Shown in pieces: positions 1-7,027 of a stretch of 7,633 bases of DNA (the stretch's first letter is position 1; each line of letters starts with the position of its first letter). Position numbers and translations under genes: made by a program. The stretch comes from Acidobacteriaceae bacterium (GTDB lineage: Bacteria; Acidobacteriota; Terriglobia; Terriglobales; Acidobacteriaceae): NCBI GenBank assembly GCA_025462805.1, contig JAOAPJ010000151.1, positions 1-7,633 on the forward strand. The letters run 5' to 3'. A model generated the notes under the pieces. That model was not told the origin of the DNA. It ran no database searches and saw nothing but the letters and a program-made list of their open reading frames with translations.

Positions 1-1175
1 GATAGAGAGCAGAGGATCGCGCTGCCCGCCACCAGGGCGGTGCGGGAGCCCCGGCTGGCGATGGCTCCCGCAATCAGGAGCGTGGCCACTGGGGCGAGCA
101 CCATCAGCCACCGCCAGGTGAACTGCACGAACCGGAGATGGGGCGCAGCATGCCAGATGGGTGCGCTGATGGGGACCAGCATCAGGAGGATGAGCGGCGG
201 CAGCGAGGCGAGCAGGAGGAGCGCCCGTTGTTCGCGCGCCGAGCGCCATAGAAGGAAGCCGGCCAGCGCGGCAGCGAGCAGAGCGCAGGCGATGACAGAT
301 GCGGCATGCAGGACGGCGTCGTGCTGCGGCTCGCCCGTGTGGTGGAAGAGGTAGCTGTCCTGGTAGCGCATGTTGGGCCCGATGGCGCGCACAACCTCGA
401 CCCAGCGCTGCTGATAGGCGGCAGGGGCGATATAGAAGCCGGCCAGCGCCATCCCGATGGCCGTGGCGATGCCGATGTGCAGCGATGCTCGCACGCGTCG
501 CTCTCCGTTTGGTCGCAGCTCTGGCGCGGCGAAGAGCCGCAGCAACGCGATCCACAGCAGGGTGTAGCAGGCGATGACGCCGGAAGGTGCGTTGACCAGC
601 CAGATACCAGCGACGGTGACAGAGAGCCAGGCAATCGGTGGGATGGGCCGGACGGCAAAGGAGAGCAGCAGCGGCATCAGAGCCGCCGCCATGAGCTCGC
701 CATAGGCAGTGCGCTCATAGGCGACGAAGAGCGTGTAGGGGTTGGCGATGTAGAGGCAGGCGGCTGCCGTCGCGGACGCCGGGGCCAGCCACGTTCGTGC
801 GAAATGCCGCATGGCGAATCCGCCCGCAAGCAGGCAGATGGCGGTGAAGAGCAACGGCGCTGCGTGCCAGCCGGCGAGGATGCCGAGCAGCGCCCCCAAG
901 ATCCATGAGCCCGGCGGATAGAAGACGAAGCGCGGCTCGCCGGCGGCGAAGTTGCCCGATGTTAGCCAGTGCGGAAAGAACAGGCCGCTGTGCCAGTCGC
1001 GCGCAACTTCCATCCAGGAGACCAGGTGAAAATCGAAGTCATGGCCGCAGGACGGGCCACGCGTGAGCAGTACGCCGACAGCAGCGAACGTCGTGAGCAA
1101 CAGCGGGATAGAGGTGAGCAGCGCTTGCTTGTATCTGTTGGTCACTGGACGAGCAGTCACGGCAGGAGCGGTCAC
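1..1175 (-). CDS. Multi-pass membrane protein, 'PTPS-related' / GT-C-like family (C-terminus cut by window edge)
   Basis: The frame is open from a GTG at 1175 to the window edge, giving 391 residues without a stop; the C-terminus is missing. A cytoplasmic start with Arg/Lys (residues 9-16) leads into a first membrane segment (about 18-37). A loop follows with GHDFDFH (44-50) and then a GEPRFVFYPPGSW motif. About nine further hydrophobic segments follow. From memory these motifs match acidobacterial membrane proteins annotated '6-pyruvoyl-tetrahydropterin synthase-related'. That name is misleading, because nothing here resembles the pterin enzyme. An acidic motif in the first extracytoplasmic loop plus many helices recalls GT-C glycosyltransferases that use lipid-linked sugars, but this role is inferred. 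The GTG lies 8 bases after the acylase stop, so coupled translation is likely. No clear Shine-Dalgarno is seen; in-frame GTGs at 1160 and 1145 are alternative starts. Confidence 0.75.
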   Translation of the reverse strand, partial: MTAPAVTARPVTNRYKQALLTSIPLLLTTFAAVGVLLTRGPSCGHDFDFHLVSWMEVARDWHSGLFFPHWLTSGNFAAGEPRFVFYPPGSWILGALLGILAGWHAAPLLFTAICLLAGGFAMRHFARTWLAPASATAAACLYIANPYTLFVAYERTAYGELMAAALMPLLLSFAVRPIPPIAWLSVTVAGIWLVNAPSGVIACYTLLWIALLRLFAAPELRPNGERRVRASLHIGIATAIGMALAGFYIAPAAYQQRWVEVVRAIGPNMRYQDSYLFHHTGEPQHDAVLHAASVIACALLAAALAGFLLWRSAREQRALLLLASLPPLILLMLVPISAPIWHAAPHLRFVQFTWRWLMVLAPVATLLIAGAIASRGSRTALVAGSAILCSL

Positions 1176-1183
1176 GGCACAGA

Positions 1184-3610
1184 TTACGGAATGAGGCGCA
1201 GCGTGTGCTCCGTAGCGGACTGCACCGCGGCAGGAGTAAAGGGGAGGGCGATGGTGCTGCCGCCGTACCAGAGCGGCCACTGGTCTCGGTAGTAGGGGCT
1301 GGCGGGGTCGCCGGACTGCCCCATGACAATGTTCTCTGTCGAGCTGTCCGGGTCGCTCCAGTCCATGGTGAAGCGCTGCGACGGACCAAGGGTGTGGCTC
1401 ACTTGCTTCACCGTGGTGGTGTCGCCCGATTGCGGCTGCGGCTTGATGCCGGTCCAGCCCATGAAGGGCAGCATGGCGTAGAGCGGGTGGGCCAGCTCGA
1501 TGGTGTGCACATCGCCGTAGCGCCAGTTCTTCAGCGAAGCGGGCGCCCGGTCGGCGGTGAGCCCATGATCAACGGCATCGGCCAGCAGGTCGTCCCAGCT
1601 TGCGTACTTTGCGGGCAGCCAGGCCGGCGGGGTCGTGGTGATCAACTGCTCCTCGGCATAGGCGCTCTCCGGCCATTCGTAGAGGCGCCAATCGCCGCCG
1701 AGCTTTGGCTCGAGCAGCAGCCGCCACAGCGCCTCACGGCCCGCGGTGACGATGGCGGGCGCCGCCTCGCCGGTGTGCAGCACGCCATCCCAGCCGCGCA
1801 GGAGATCTGCCGCGGCGCGAAGACGCGCGCTGGGGTGCCTGGCATGGTCAATGGCGTAGGCGAAGCGCTGGGCGAGCACGTGGTCTACATCGGAATCGAT
1901 GTCGGTCTGCAGCGCCAGCATGTCGGCGCGGGTCATCCGTTCGTGGCTGCCAAGCCATTTCCAGATGCGCTCATTGCGATAGGGCGAGGCCCACTCGAGC
2001 GTGAGCGGCGTGGGGTAGCCGTCCGGCGTGACGCGCGAGTTGGCGGTGGCCAGGATGCCGCTCGGCGGATCGAAGGAGGAGGGCAGGGAGGCGAACGGGA
2101 TGACGCCCTGCCATTCGTGCACGGTATCGGAGATCGGCATGCCGACGAGCCCGCCCGGGCGCTGTGGCAGATGCCCGACCGCCTGGTAGCCGATATGGCC
2201 CTGGTCGTCGGCATAGATGACGTTGAGGGTCGGCGCCCACCATTGCGCGAGCGCGGCCTGCATCTCCTGCCAGTTGCTGGCCGAATTGATGCCGAAGATC
2301 GGAATGCCGACCGCGAACTGCGGGTCGTAGACGGTCCAGCGCAGCGAGAGGGTGCGCGTCTCATGCGGCAGCAGCGGCGTCAGCACCGGACCGTGCGCGG
2401 TGTGTGCCACATCGATGATCTGATCCGCAGCGAAGCGGACGTGGATGGTCTCGCGGTCATGCTCCATGGGCCGCCAGGCGCTGCCGTCCCAGTATTCGCC
2501 CTGCGCATTGGTGCGCTCGACGTACACATCCTGCGTGTCGCCGTAGAGGGAGGTGTAGCCCCACGCGACGTGTTCATTATGCCCAGCGGTGATGAAGGGG
2601 ACGCCGGGCAACGCGACGCCGGCGGCATGGAAGCCGGGCGCGCGCAGATCCATCTCATACCAGACGCCGGGCACGGAATGGCTGAGGTGCATGTCGTTCG
2701 AGAGCAGAGGATGGCCGGAGGCAGTGTGCGCGCCGCTGATGGCCCATTCGTTCGAGCCCGGGTTGCAGGTGAGGCAGGGATCGGTCCCCATGCTGCCCAT
2801 CTTTATGCTGTCCGCGTGCAGCGCAGCGCGGAGGCGGAGCAGGTCGGCTGCGGTGTCGTTCCAGGACTCTTCATCCGGTTGCGGGGGTGGCGGGTTCTGT
2901 GGCGGCTGCGAGAGATCTGGTATGGCGGCGGTTGGCGGATGGTCGCGCCATGAGCCGGTCGGGTAGAGGTCGGCGGCCAGCGTGGGCCCGAGCCGGCGGG
3001 TGATCTGTTCGCGCGCCAGCTTGGTGGGCCACTGCTCGTCCAGGGTCTGGACCATGTTGAGGACGATGAGCATGGAGTCGACCGGAAGCCACGGGTGGGG
3101 TTGATAGTGCAGCAGTCGGAACTCTGCGGGCAGTTGATCGGCCTCGCGGATATAGGCGTTCACGCCGCGCGCGTAGTCCTCGAGCAAGCGGCGGTCCTGC
3201 GGAGAGAGGCTTGCGGTGAGGCGCTCCGCAGCCTGCCGCATCTGCAGCACGCGCTGCGTGCGGTCGTGCGCGACGAAGCGGCTGCCCAGCAGCTCCGCCA
3301 CTTCACCGGCGGCTACGCGGCGCATCATGTCCATCTGCCAGAGGCGGTCCTGCGCGGCGACGTAGCCCTGGGCGGCGATCAGATCGTCGACCGATGCCGC
3401 GCTGAGATGCGGGATGCCGTAGCGATCACGCTGAACCGTGACCGGCGCGACAATGGCGATGGTGCGGCGGTCTCCGTCAACCTGGGGAAGCTGGGCCTGC
3501 ATCGCACTGCGCACCCACAGCCAGCCCGCCCCGAGCGCAAGCGCAACGACGGCGGCCAGCACCAGGCAAACGGCGAGCAGCCGTGCGATCCAGCCGCGTT
3601 TTCCGGTCAA
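1184..3610 (-). CDS. Penicillin acylase family protein (Ntn-hydrolase amidase), membrane-anchored or exported
   Basis: This 808-residue protein has the normal length and order of a penicillin amidase precursor. Residues 1-7 are basic and 8-31 form a signal peptide or membrane anchor. The alpha-chain region follows, with the motif RDRYGIPH and then QDRLWQMD. A proline-rich linker (about 234-252) precedes the autoprocessing site GSNEW. Ser286 there is the expected nucleophile and new N-terminus of the beta chain. Beta-chain motifs are LLSNDMHL (303-310), GHNEHVAWG (343-351), TANSR with Asn524, and YRNERI with Arg548. Asn524 and Arg548 lie at about beta 239 and 263, close to the oxyanion Asn241 and Arg263 of E. 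coli penicillin G acylase. The family cleaves amides such as beta-lactam side chains, acyl-homoserine lactones or N-acyl amino acids; the substrate here cannot be told. I chose TTG at 3610 because the hydrophobic segment begins right after it and AGAGGGA precedes it. The frame stays open up to a TTG at 3721, which lacks a ribosome site. Confidence 0.93.
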   Translation of the reverse strand: MTGKRGWIARLLAVCLVLAAVVALALGAGWLWVRSAMQAQLPQVDGDRRTIAIVAPVTVQRDRYGIPHLSAASVDDLIAAQGYVAAQDRLWQMDMMRRVAAGEVAELLGSRFVAHDRTQRVLQMRQAAERLTASLSPQDRRLLEDYARGVNAYIREADQLPAEFRLLHYQPHPWLPVDSMLIVLNMVQTLDEQWPTKLAREQITRRLGPTLAADLYPTGSWRDHPPTAAIPDLSQPPQNPPPPQPDEESWNDTAADLLRLRAALHADSIKMGSMGTDPCLTCNPGSNEWAISGAHTASGHPLLSNDMHLSHSVPGVWYEMDLRAPGFHAAGVALPGVPFITAGHNEHVAWGYTSLYGDTQDVYVERTNAQGEYWDGSAWRPMEHDRETIHVRFAADQIIDVAHTAHGPVLTPLLPHETRTLSLRWTVYDPQFAVGIPIFGINSASNWQEMQAALAQWWAPTLNVIYADDQGHIGYQAVGHLPQRPGGLVGMPISDTVHEWQGVIPFASLPSSFDPPSGILATANSRVTPDGYPTPLTLEWASPYRNERIWKWLGSHERMTRADMLALQTDIDSDVDHVLAQRFAYAIDHARHPSARLRAAADLLRGWDGVLHTGEAAPAIVTAGREALWRLLLEPKLGGDWRLYEWPESAYAEEQLITTTPPAWLPAKYASWDDLLADAVDHGLTADRAPASLKNWRYGDVHTIELAHPLYAMLPFMGWTGIKPQPQSGDTTTVKQVSHTLGPSQRFTMDWSDPDSSTENIVMGQSGDPASPYYRDQWPLWYGGSTIALPFTPAAVQSATEHTLRLIP

Positions 3611-3615
3611 ATTCG

Positions 3616-3622
3616 TCCCTCT
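3616..3622 (-). promoter_or_regulatory. Ribosome binding site of the penicillin acylase gene
   Basis: On the minus strand AGAGGGA stands 5 bases before the TTG at 3610, and its GAGG core is 7 bases away. It decides the start: the other in-frame candidates further upstream (TTG at 3721 and two GTGs near 3680) have no comparable purine run, and they would put about 37 polar residues before the signal/anchor segment. Confidence 0.6.
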
Positions 3623-3696
3623 GTCGGTTGCATGCGTTTGTCGGGCGCGGCGTTCCCCTTTGGGCCGCTGGCCCACTGACACAATACCGCAGTAGC

Positions 3697-3728
3697 TTGA
3701 CAGGCGGTGGCCGCCCGGCAATCCTAAT
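3697..3728 (+). promoter_or_regulatory. Possible sigma-70-type promoter for the DHH phosphoesterase gene
   Basis: A perfect -35 hexamer TTGACA lies at 3697-3702 in the divergent intergenic region, about 75 bases before the DHH start. The -10 partner is weak: the best match is CCTAAT (3723-3728, four of six bases) with a 20-base spacer, longer than the usual 16-18. At 17 bases the hexamer is AATCCT, which is poor. The position fits the DHH gene. I see no convincing promoter on the minus strand for the acylase in the same 168 bases. Confidence 0.35.
3703..3715. repeat. Short inverted repeat GGCGG-TGG-CCGCC in the divergent promoter region
   Basis: Five bases, GGCGG, are repeated in inverted orientation as CCGCC around a 3-base centre. 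The repeat sits immediately after the TTGACA element, where a repressor bound there would block a promoter. An arm this short can arise by chance in such GC-rich DNA, so an operator role is only a possibility. Confidence 0.3.
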
Positions 3729-3764
3729 CATTCTCTCGCGCATTTCGATTCTGTCCCGCCTGCC

Positions 3765-3770
3765 AAGGAG
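3765..3770 (+). promoter_or_regulatory. Ribosome binding site of the DHH phosphoesterase gene
   Basis: AAGGAG is a near-perfect Shine-Dalgarno sequence, 8 bases before the TTG at 3779. It fixes this uncommon TTG as the start. The protein then begins MNVRVFYHDKCFDG, which puts the first metal-binding motif at the extreme N-terminus, as is normal for the family. Confidence 0.8.
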
Positions 3771-3778
3771 CCCGCTGT

Positions 3779-4771
3779 TTGAACGTTCGCGTCTTTTATC
3801 ACGACAAGTGCTTCGATGGGGCGTGCTCGGCCTCGCTGTTCACCCGGTTTCACCGCGAGTGTATTGGGCGCGATGCCAGCTACAGCTACCACGGGCTGGT
3901 GCATCGCGCAGGGGCGCTGTTCAACGAGCGGGACTTTACGGGCGACGAGAACGCGATCGTCGACTTCAAGTACTCGGCATCGCCCAAAATCACCTGGTGG
4001 TTCGATCACCATCTCAGCGCCTTCCTGACGCCGGAGGACCATGAAGACTATCGGCGGGGAATGGCGGAGGGGCGCTACGACCATCGGCGTTTCTACGATG
4101 CCAGCTACACCTCGTGCGCGGGGTTCCTGACGCATATCGCCGCGACGCGCTTCGGCTTCGATGCGAAGCCTGTGGCGGAGCTGGTGAAGTGGGGGGACAT
4201 TGTGGACGGCGCGCTGTATGAAAGCCCACAGGCGGCAGTGGAGATGGCTGAGCCTGACATGAAGCTGACGCTGATCATCGAATCGACGGCGGATCCGCTG
4301 CTGATCCCGCTCATGATCCCGCTGCTGACGGAGGAGCCGCTGGCCCAGGTCTTGCGCGAGCCCTTCATCGCGCCGCTGCTGCCGCCACTGCTGGAGCGGC
4401 ACGCGCAGTCGCTTGCGCTGATCCGCGAGCGGTCAGAGACGAAGGACGGAACGATCTACTTCGACATCACCGATCAACAGCTCGAGGGCTACAACAAGTT
4501 CATCCCGTACTATCTTCATCCCGAGGCGACGTACAACATCGGGCTGAGCAAGTCGAGTTTTCGCACCAAGGTGGCGGTAGGTTCGAATCCCTGGACCAAG
4601 CGGAGAGCGGACCAGATGGTGAATCTGGCGACGATCTGCGAACGGTATGGCGGCGGCGGTCATGCGCGGGTAGGGGCGATCTCCTTTCCGCCCGACCGTA
4701 CGGATGACGCGCGTGCCGCGGCGGCGACGATTGTCGAAGAGCTGCGGGCCCACGAGCGCAGCCTGCTCTAA
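3779..4771 (+). CDS. DHH/DHHA1 family phosphoesterase
   Basis: This 330-residue protein carries the DHH-superfamily metal-binding motifs in order. These are HDKCFDG (8-14), Asp62 in IVDF, the signature DHH (76-78) in WWFDHHLSAF, and GDIVD (139-143). A C-terminal DHHA1-type substrate-binding region holds GGGGH (291-295). The family contains soluble Mn-dependent phosphodiesterases acting on nanoRNA, pAp, cyclic dinucleotides or polyphosphate. This protein is not a clear NrnA, GdpP or RecJ: it has no PAS, GGDEF or membrane part, and the spacing between DHH and DHHA1 is unusually leucine- and proline-rich (about 165-215). The substrate is unknown. It is transcribed alone, divergent from the acylase and convergent with the hydratase. 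The TTG start is supported by AAGGAG 8 bases upstream. Confidence 0.88.
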   Translation: MNVRVFYHDKCFDGACSASLFTRFHRECIGRDASYSYHGLVHRAGALFNERDFTGDENAIVDFKYSASPKITWWFDHHLSAFLTPEDHEDYRRGMAEGRYDHRRFYDASYTSCAGFLTHIAATRFGFDAKPVAELVKWGDIVDGALYESPQAAVEMAEPDMKLTLIIESTADPLLIPLMIPLLTEEPLAQVLREPFIAPLLPPLLERHAQSLALIRERSETKDGTIYFDITDQQLEGYNKFIPYYLHPEATYNIGLSKSSFRTKVAVGSNPWTKRRADQMVNLATICERYGGGGHARVGAISFPPDRTDDARAAAATIVEELRAHERSLL

Positions 4772-4781
4772 CCTGGGCCCG
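4745..4781. repeat. 8-bp perfect inverted repeat spanning the DHH gene stop; possible hairpin
   Basis: CGGGCCCA (4745-4752) and TGGGCCCG (4774-4781) are exact reverse complements separated by 21 bases that contain the TAA stop. The loop holds a further small inverted pair, GAGC and GCTC. A GC-rich stem at the end of a gene and between convergent genes suggests a transcription end or RNA-protecting structure. No T-run follows on either strand, so it is not a classical intrinsic terminator. Confidence 0.3.
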
Positions 4782-4822
4782 AACGCCTGTCTGTGTCTGT
4801 AAAGCCGTGCCGTGTGGGCGGG

Positions 4823-5623
4823 TTATCGGCGCGAAGGCCAAACCGGCGGTCGCTTTTCAAGGAAGGCAGCGATGCCCTCACGAAAGTCGTCCGTCGCGCG
4901 CAGTTCGGCGTTGGTATGCACAGCGGCGCGCAGATTGCGGCTCAGGCCTTCGATCTCCTGCTGGTGGAGCAGATGTTTGGTGGCGCGCAGGGAGCTGGGG
5001 CTATTGGCGAGTAGTTGCGTGAGGAGATCGAGAAGGGCGCCATCGAGCTCTGCGGATGGGATCACGCGGGTGATGAGGCCCAAGCGATGGGCCTCCGCCG
5101 CATCGACCAAGCGGCCGGTCAGGAGCAGGTCCCGCGCCTGCTTCTCACCGATCTGCAGCAGCAAAAACGCGGAGACGATGGCGGGCACGAAGCCGATCTT
5201 GACCTCGGTGTAGCCGAAGCGGGCATCGTCACTGGCCAGGGTGAAGTCGCAGATGGTCGCCAGTCCCATGCCACCCGCGAGCGCGGCCCCGCGCACCACA
5301 GCCACGCTGGGGATGGTGAGGTTGTAGAGCGTGCGGAAGAGCTCCGCGATGTTCATGGAATCCAGCCGGTGCTCTTCCATGGAGCGGCTGGCCATGGCAC
5401 GCAGCTCGGAGAGATCAAGGCCGGAGCAGAAGTGATCCCCGGCACCACGCAGCACGACCACCCCCGCACAGCTATTCTCGGCCGCCCGCAGGGCAGTCGT
5501 CAGTTCCTGGATCATGCCCGCGGTGAGCGCGTTGCGGCGCTCCGGGCGGTTGAGCGTGATGGTGAGGATGCAGCCTGCGTCGGCCCGGCGCTCCTCTACC
5601 AGGATGGTGCTGTAGTCCCGCAT
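4823..5623 (-). CDS. Enoyl-CoA hydratase/isomerase (crotonase) family protein; likely methylglutaconyl-CoA hydratase
   Basis: At 266 residues this is a full-length single-domain crotonase. LNRPERRNAL (24-33) opens the fold. The CoA-thioester oxyanion hole is formed by the CSGLDL (66-71) and LAGGMGL (115-121) regions. Of the two catalytic glutamates of standard hydratases, the first is replaced by Gly120, while the second is kept as Glu140 in FGYTEVKIGFVPA. From memory this pattern is shared by bacterial LiuC-type methylglutaconyl-CoA hydratases. That would make it the step converting 3-methylglutaconyl-CoA to HMG-CoA, just before the lyase encoded 37 bases upstream. PaaF-like or other short-chain hydratase activity cannot be excluded. 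ATG at 5623 is preceded by GGGAGG at 7 bases. It is the last gene of the minus-strand cluster. Confidence 0.88.
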   Translation of the reverse strand: MRDYSTILVEERRADAGCILTITLNRPERRNALTAGMIQELTTALRAAENSCAGVVVLRGAGDHFCSGLDLSELRAMASRSMEEHRLDSMNIAELFRTLYNLTIPSVAVVRGAALAGGMGLATICDFTLASDDARFGYTEVKIGFVPAIVSAFLLLQIGEKQARDLLLTGRLVDAAEAHRLGLITRVIPSAELDGALLDLLTQLLANSPSSLRATKHLLHQQEIEGLSRNLRAAVHTNAELRATDDFREGIAAFLEKRPPVWPSRR

Positions 5624-5630
5624 GACGGCG

Positions 5631-5636
5631 CCTCCC
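5631..5636 (-). promoter_or_regulatory. Ribosome binding site of the enoyl-CoA hydratase gene
   Basis: On the minus strand GGGAGG precedes the ATG at 5623 by 7 bases. It lies in the 37-base gap after the HMG-CoA lyase stop, consistent with a separately initiated gene within the same transcript. Confidence 0.7.
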
Positions 5637-5660
5637 GCGCTCTCGGTTCCGGAAGAAACG

Positions 5661-6560
5661 CTACTGTTTCACGCCGGAGTACCTGGCGGCAATGGTGCGC
5701 GAGGCATCGAGCACAAGACCGAGGTTGCTGAAGGCAGGTACCTGCGCGCCGGCCGCGGCAAGCGCTGCCAGCGCGACTTCCGTCGGCACGTTGCCAACGA
5801 GAACGTCCTGCGCGAAGGGGCATCCGCCCAGGCCGCCCAGTGCTGCATCGAAGCGGCGGCAGCCGGCCTGGTAGGCGGCCGTGACCTTCACGGCGGCTTC
5901 GTCCGGGCGGCCGTGCAGGTGGACACCCAGCTCGATCTCCGGACCACGGTCAAGTACGGCGGCGACAGCCTGCGCCACCTGATCCGGCGTGGCCAGTCCA
6001 ACGGTGTCCGCCAGCGAGACGCTCTCAAAGCCTGAGTCGGCGAGCAGGTCGCAGGCGGCGACCAGCTCATCGACGCTCCAGGGATCGCCATAGGGATTGC
6101 CGAAGGCCATGGAGACGTAGGCGACTACGTCGAGGCCGGCCTTGTAGGCGAGCGAGCCGACCGTGTCCAGGATTTCGAGCGCTTCTTCGGGCGTCTGATG
6201 TTGGTTGCGTTCAAGGAAGCCGGGCGAGATGGAGTAAGGAAAGCCGAGAGTGGTGACGCCATTGGTGTTGATGGCGCGCTCTGCGCCTTTGACGTTGACG
6301 ACGATGCCGATGATCTCCAAGGGATCCGTAGTGAGCGACGGCAGATCGGCCAGCGCGAGCACCTGCTCAGAATCGGCCATCTGCGGAACCGCCTTGGGCC
6401 CGACGAAGGACACTGCATCGAGGTGGCGGAAGCCAGCCGTGACCAATTCACGCAGGTAATCCGCCTTGACCTCGGGAGGGATGATGTCCGGCAGGCCCTG
6501 CCAGGCATCGCGCGGACACTCGATGATGGTGATGGAATCGGAGTTGCGATCTTCAGGCAT
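5661..6560 (-). CDS. mvaB: Hydroxymethylglutaryl-CoA lyase
   Basis: This 299-residue TIM-barrel lyase cleaves HMG-CoA to acetyl-CoA and acetoacetate, the end of leucine breakdown. The active site is complete by comparison with the human enzyme. Arg17-Asp18 in ECPRDAWQ match the catalytic Arg and metal-binding Asp. His214 and His216 in GVHLHGRP are metal ligands, Cys247 in GGLGGCPFAQ is the catalytic loop Cys, and Asn257 in VGN is the last metal ligand. FVGPKAVPQMADSE (52-65) and FLERNQHQTPEE (115-126) are further conserved stretches. The same frame stays open upstream to 7094, but that part overlaps the next gene and resembles nothing, so ATG at 6560 is preferred. That ATG has no evident Shine-Dalgarno. 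The neighbouring hydratase and carboxylase support a leucine-catabolic role (liuE-like) over ketogenesis. Confidence 0.93.
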   Translation of the reverse strand: MPEDRNSDSITIIECPRDAWQGLPDIIPPEVKADYLRELVTAGFRHLDAVSFVGPKAVPQMADSEQVLALADLPSLTTDPLEIIGIVVNVKGAERAINTNGVTTLGFPYSISPGFLERNQHQTPEEALEILDTVGSLAYKAGLDVVAYVSMAFGNPYGDPWSVDELVAACDLLADSGFESVSLADTVGLATPDQVAQAVAAVLDRGPEIELGVHLHGRPDEAAVKVTAAYQAGCRRFDAALGGLGGCPFAQDVLVGNVPTEVALAALAAAGAQVPAFSNLGLVLDASRTIAARYSGVKQ

Positions 6561-6616
6561 AGGACAGACGAGGGTATCAGTTGGTTCGATGCCCGTCTTA
6601 CTCTGGCGATGCTGCG

Positions 6617-7027
6617 CTAAAGCTGTGACAGGATCATGACTGCGCCGAAGGCGAGGCCGTGGATCAGCAGGAGCACCAGCGCAGCGCGCAGGAAACCGGC
6701 GGCGCGCCAGGTGAGGCCAAGGATCAACCCGTAGAGCGGGAACTGCACATACATCAGCGCCTGCGCAACCGCGTCGGCAGTGGCTTCCGGAATGCCGAGC
6801 TGCGGCTGATGTGCCAGCATGGCGAGCGGCGCGATGAGCCGCAGCCGGAAGAGTCCACTGGGGCCCAGCAGGGGCAGCACCTCCGCATAGCGTACGGCGA
6901 ACCATGCGGCGACCAACCCGGCTGCGAGCGGGAGCCAGAGCCTCCAGCCATTGCCGCCGGAGGCCTTCCCCTTCTTCTTGCGGGTACCGGTCTTGTGCCT
7001 CGGGAGAGCCTCTGCGCGCGATGCCAT
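6617..7027 (-). CDS. Small membrane protein of unknown function
   Basis: I do not recognise a named family in this 136-residue protein. It has a basic cytoplasmic N-terminus (residues 4-29, with the run RKKKGK at 16-21). Three clear hydrophobic helices follow at about 30-46, 87-107 and 112-133, with a shorter hydrophobic stretch at 60-72. The first two are separated by a loop containing LLGPSGLFRLR. No enzymatic motif or metal-binding pair is visible. It lies 56 bases before the HMG-CoA lyase gene and 154 bases after the carboxylase gene, on the same strand, so it may share a transcript with the leucine genes without being part of the pathway. Strong membrane-protein character and a clean ATG-to-TAG frame support a real gene. 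No Shine-Dalgarno precedes the ATG; TACTAT (7042-7037 on the minus strand) ends 9 bases before it and could be a -10 element giving a very short leader. Confidence 0.78.
   Translation of the reverse strand: MASRAEALPRHKTGTRKKKGKASGGNGWRLWLPLAAGLVAAWFAVRYAEVLPLLGPSGLFRLRLIAPLAMLAHQPQLGIPEATADAVAQALMYVQFPLYGLILGLTWRAAGFLRAALVLLLIHGLAFGAVMILSQL

Noticed and set aside
182..908. Several open frames on both strands at the left end
   Set aside because: The continuous minus-strand frame with membrane helices and family motifs explains this stretch; the others are Arg/Ser/Pro-rich shadows.
1205..2953. A 582-residue open frame antisense to the acylase
   Set aside because: It is the opposite-strand shadow of a GC-rich gene with clear family motifs; its translation has no recognisable motif and is biased to Arg, Gly and Val.
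3095..3679. A 194-residue plus-strand frame reaching into the divergent promoter region
   Set aside because: It lies antisense to the acylase N-terminus and shows no domain or ribosome site; it is open only because of high GC.
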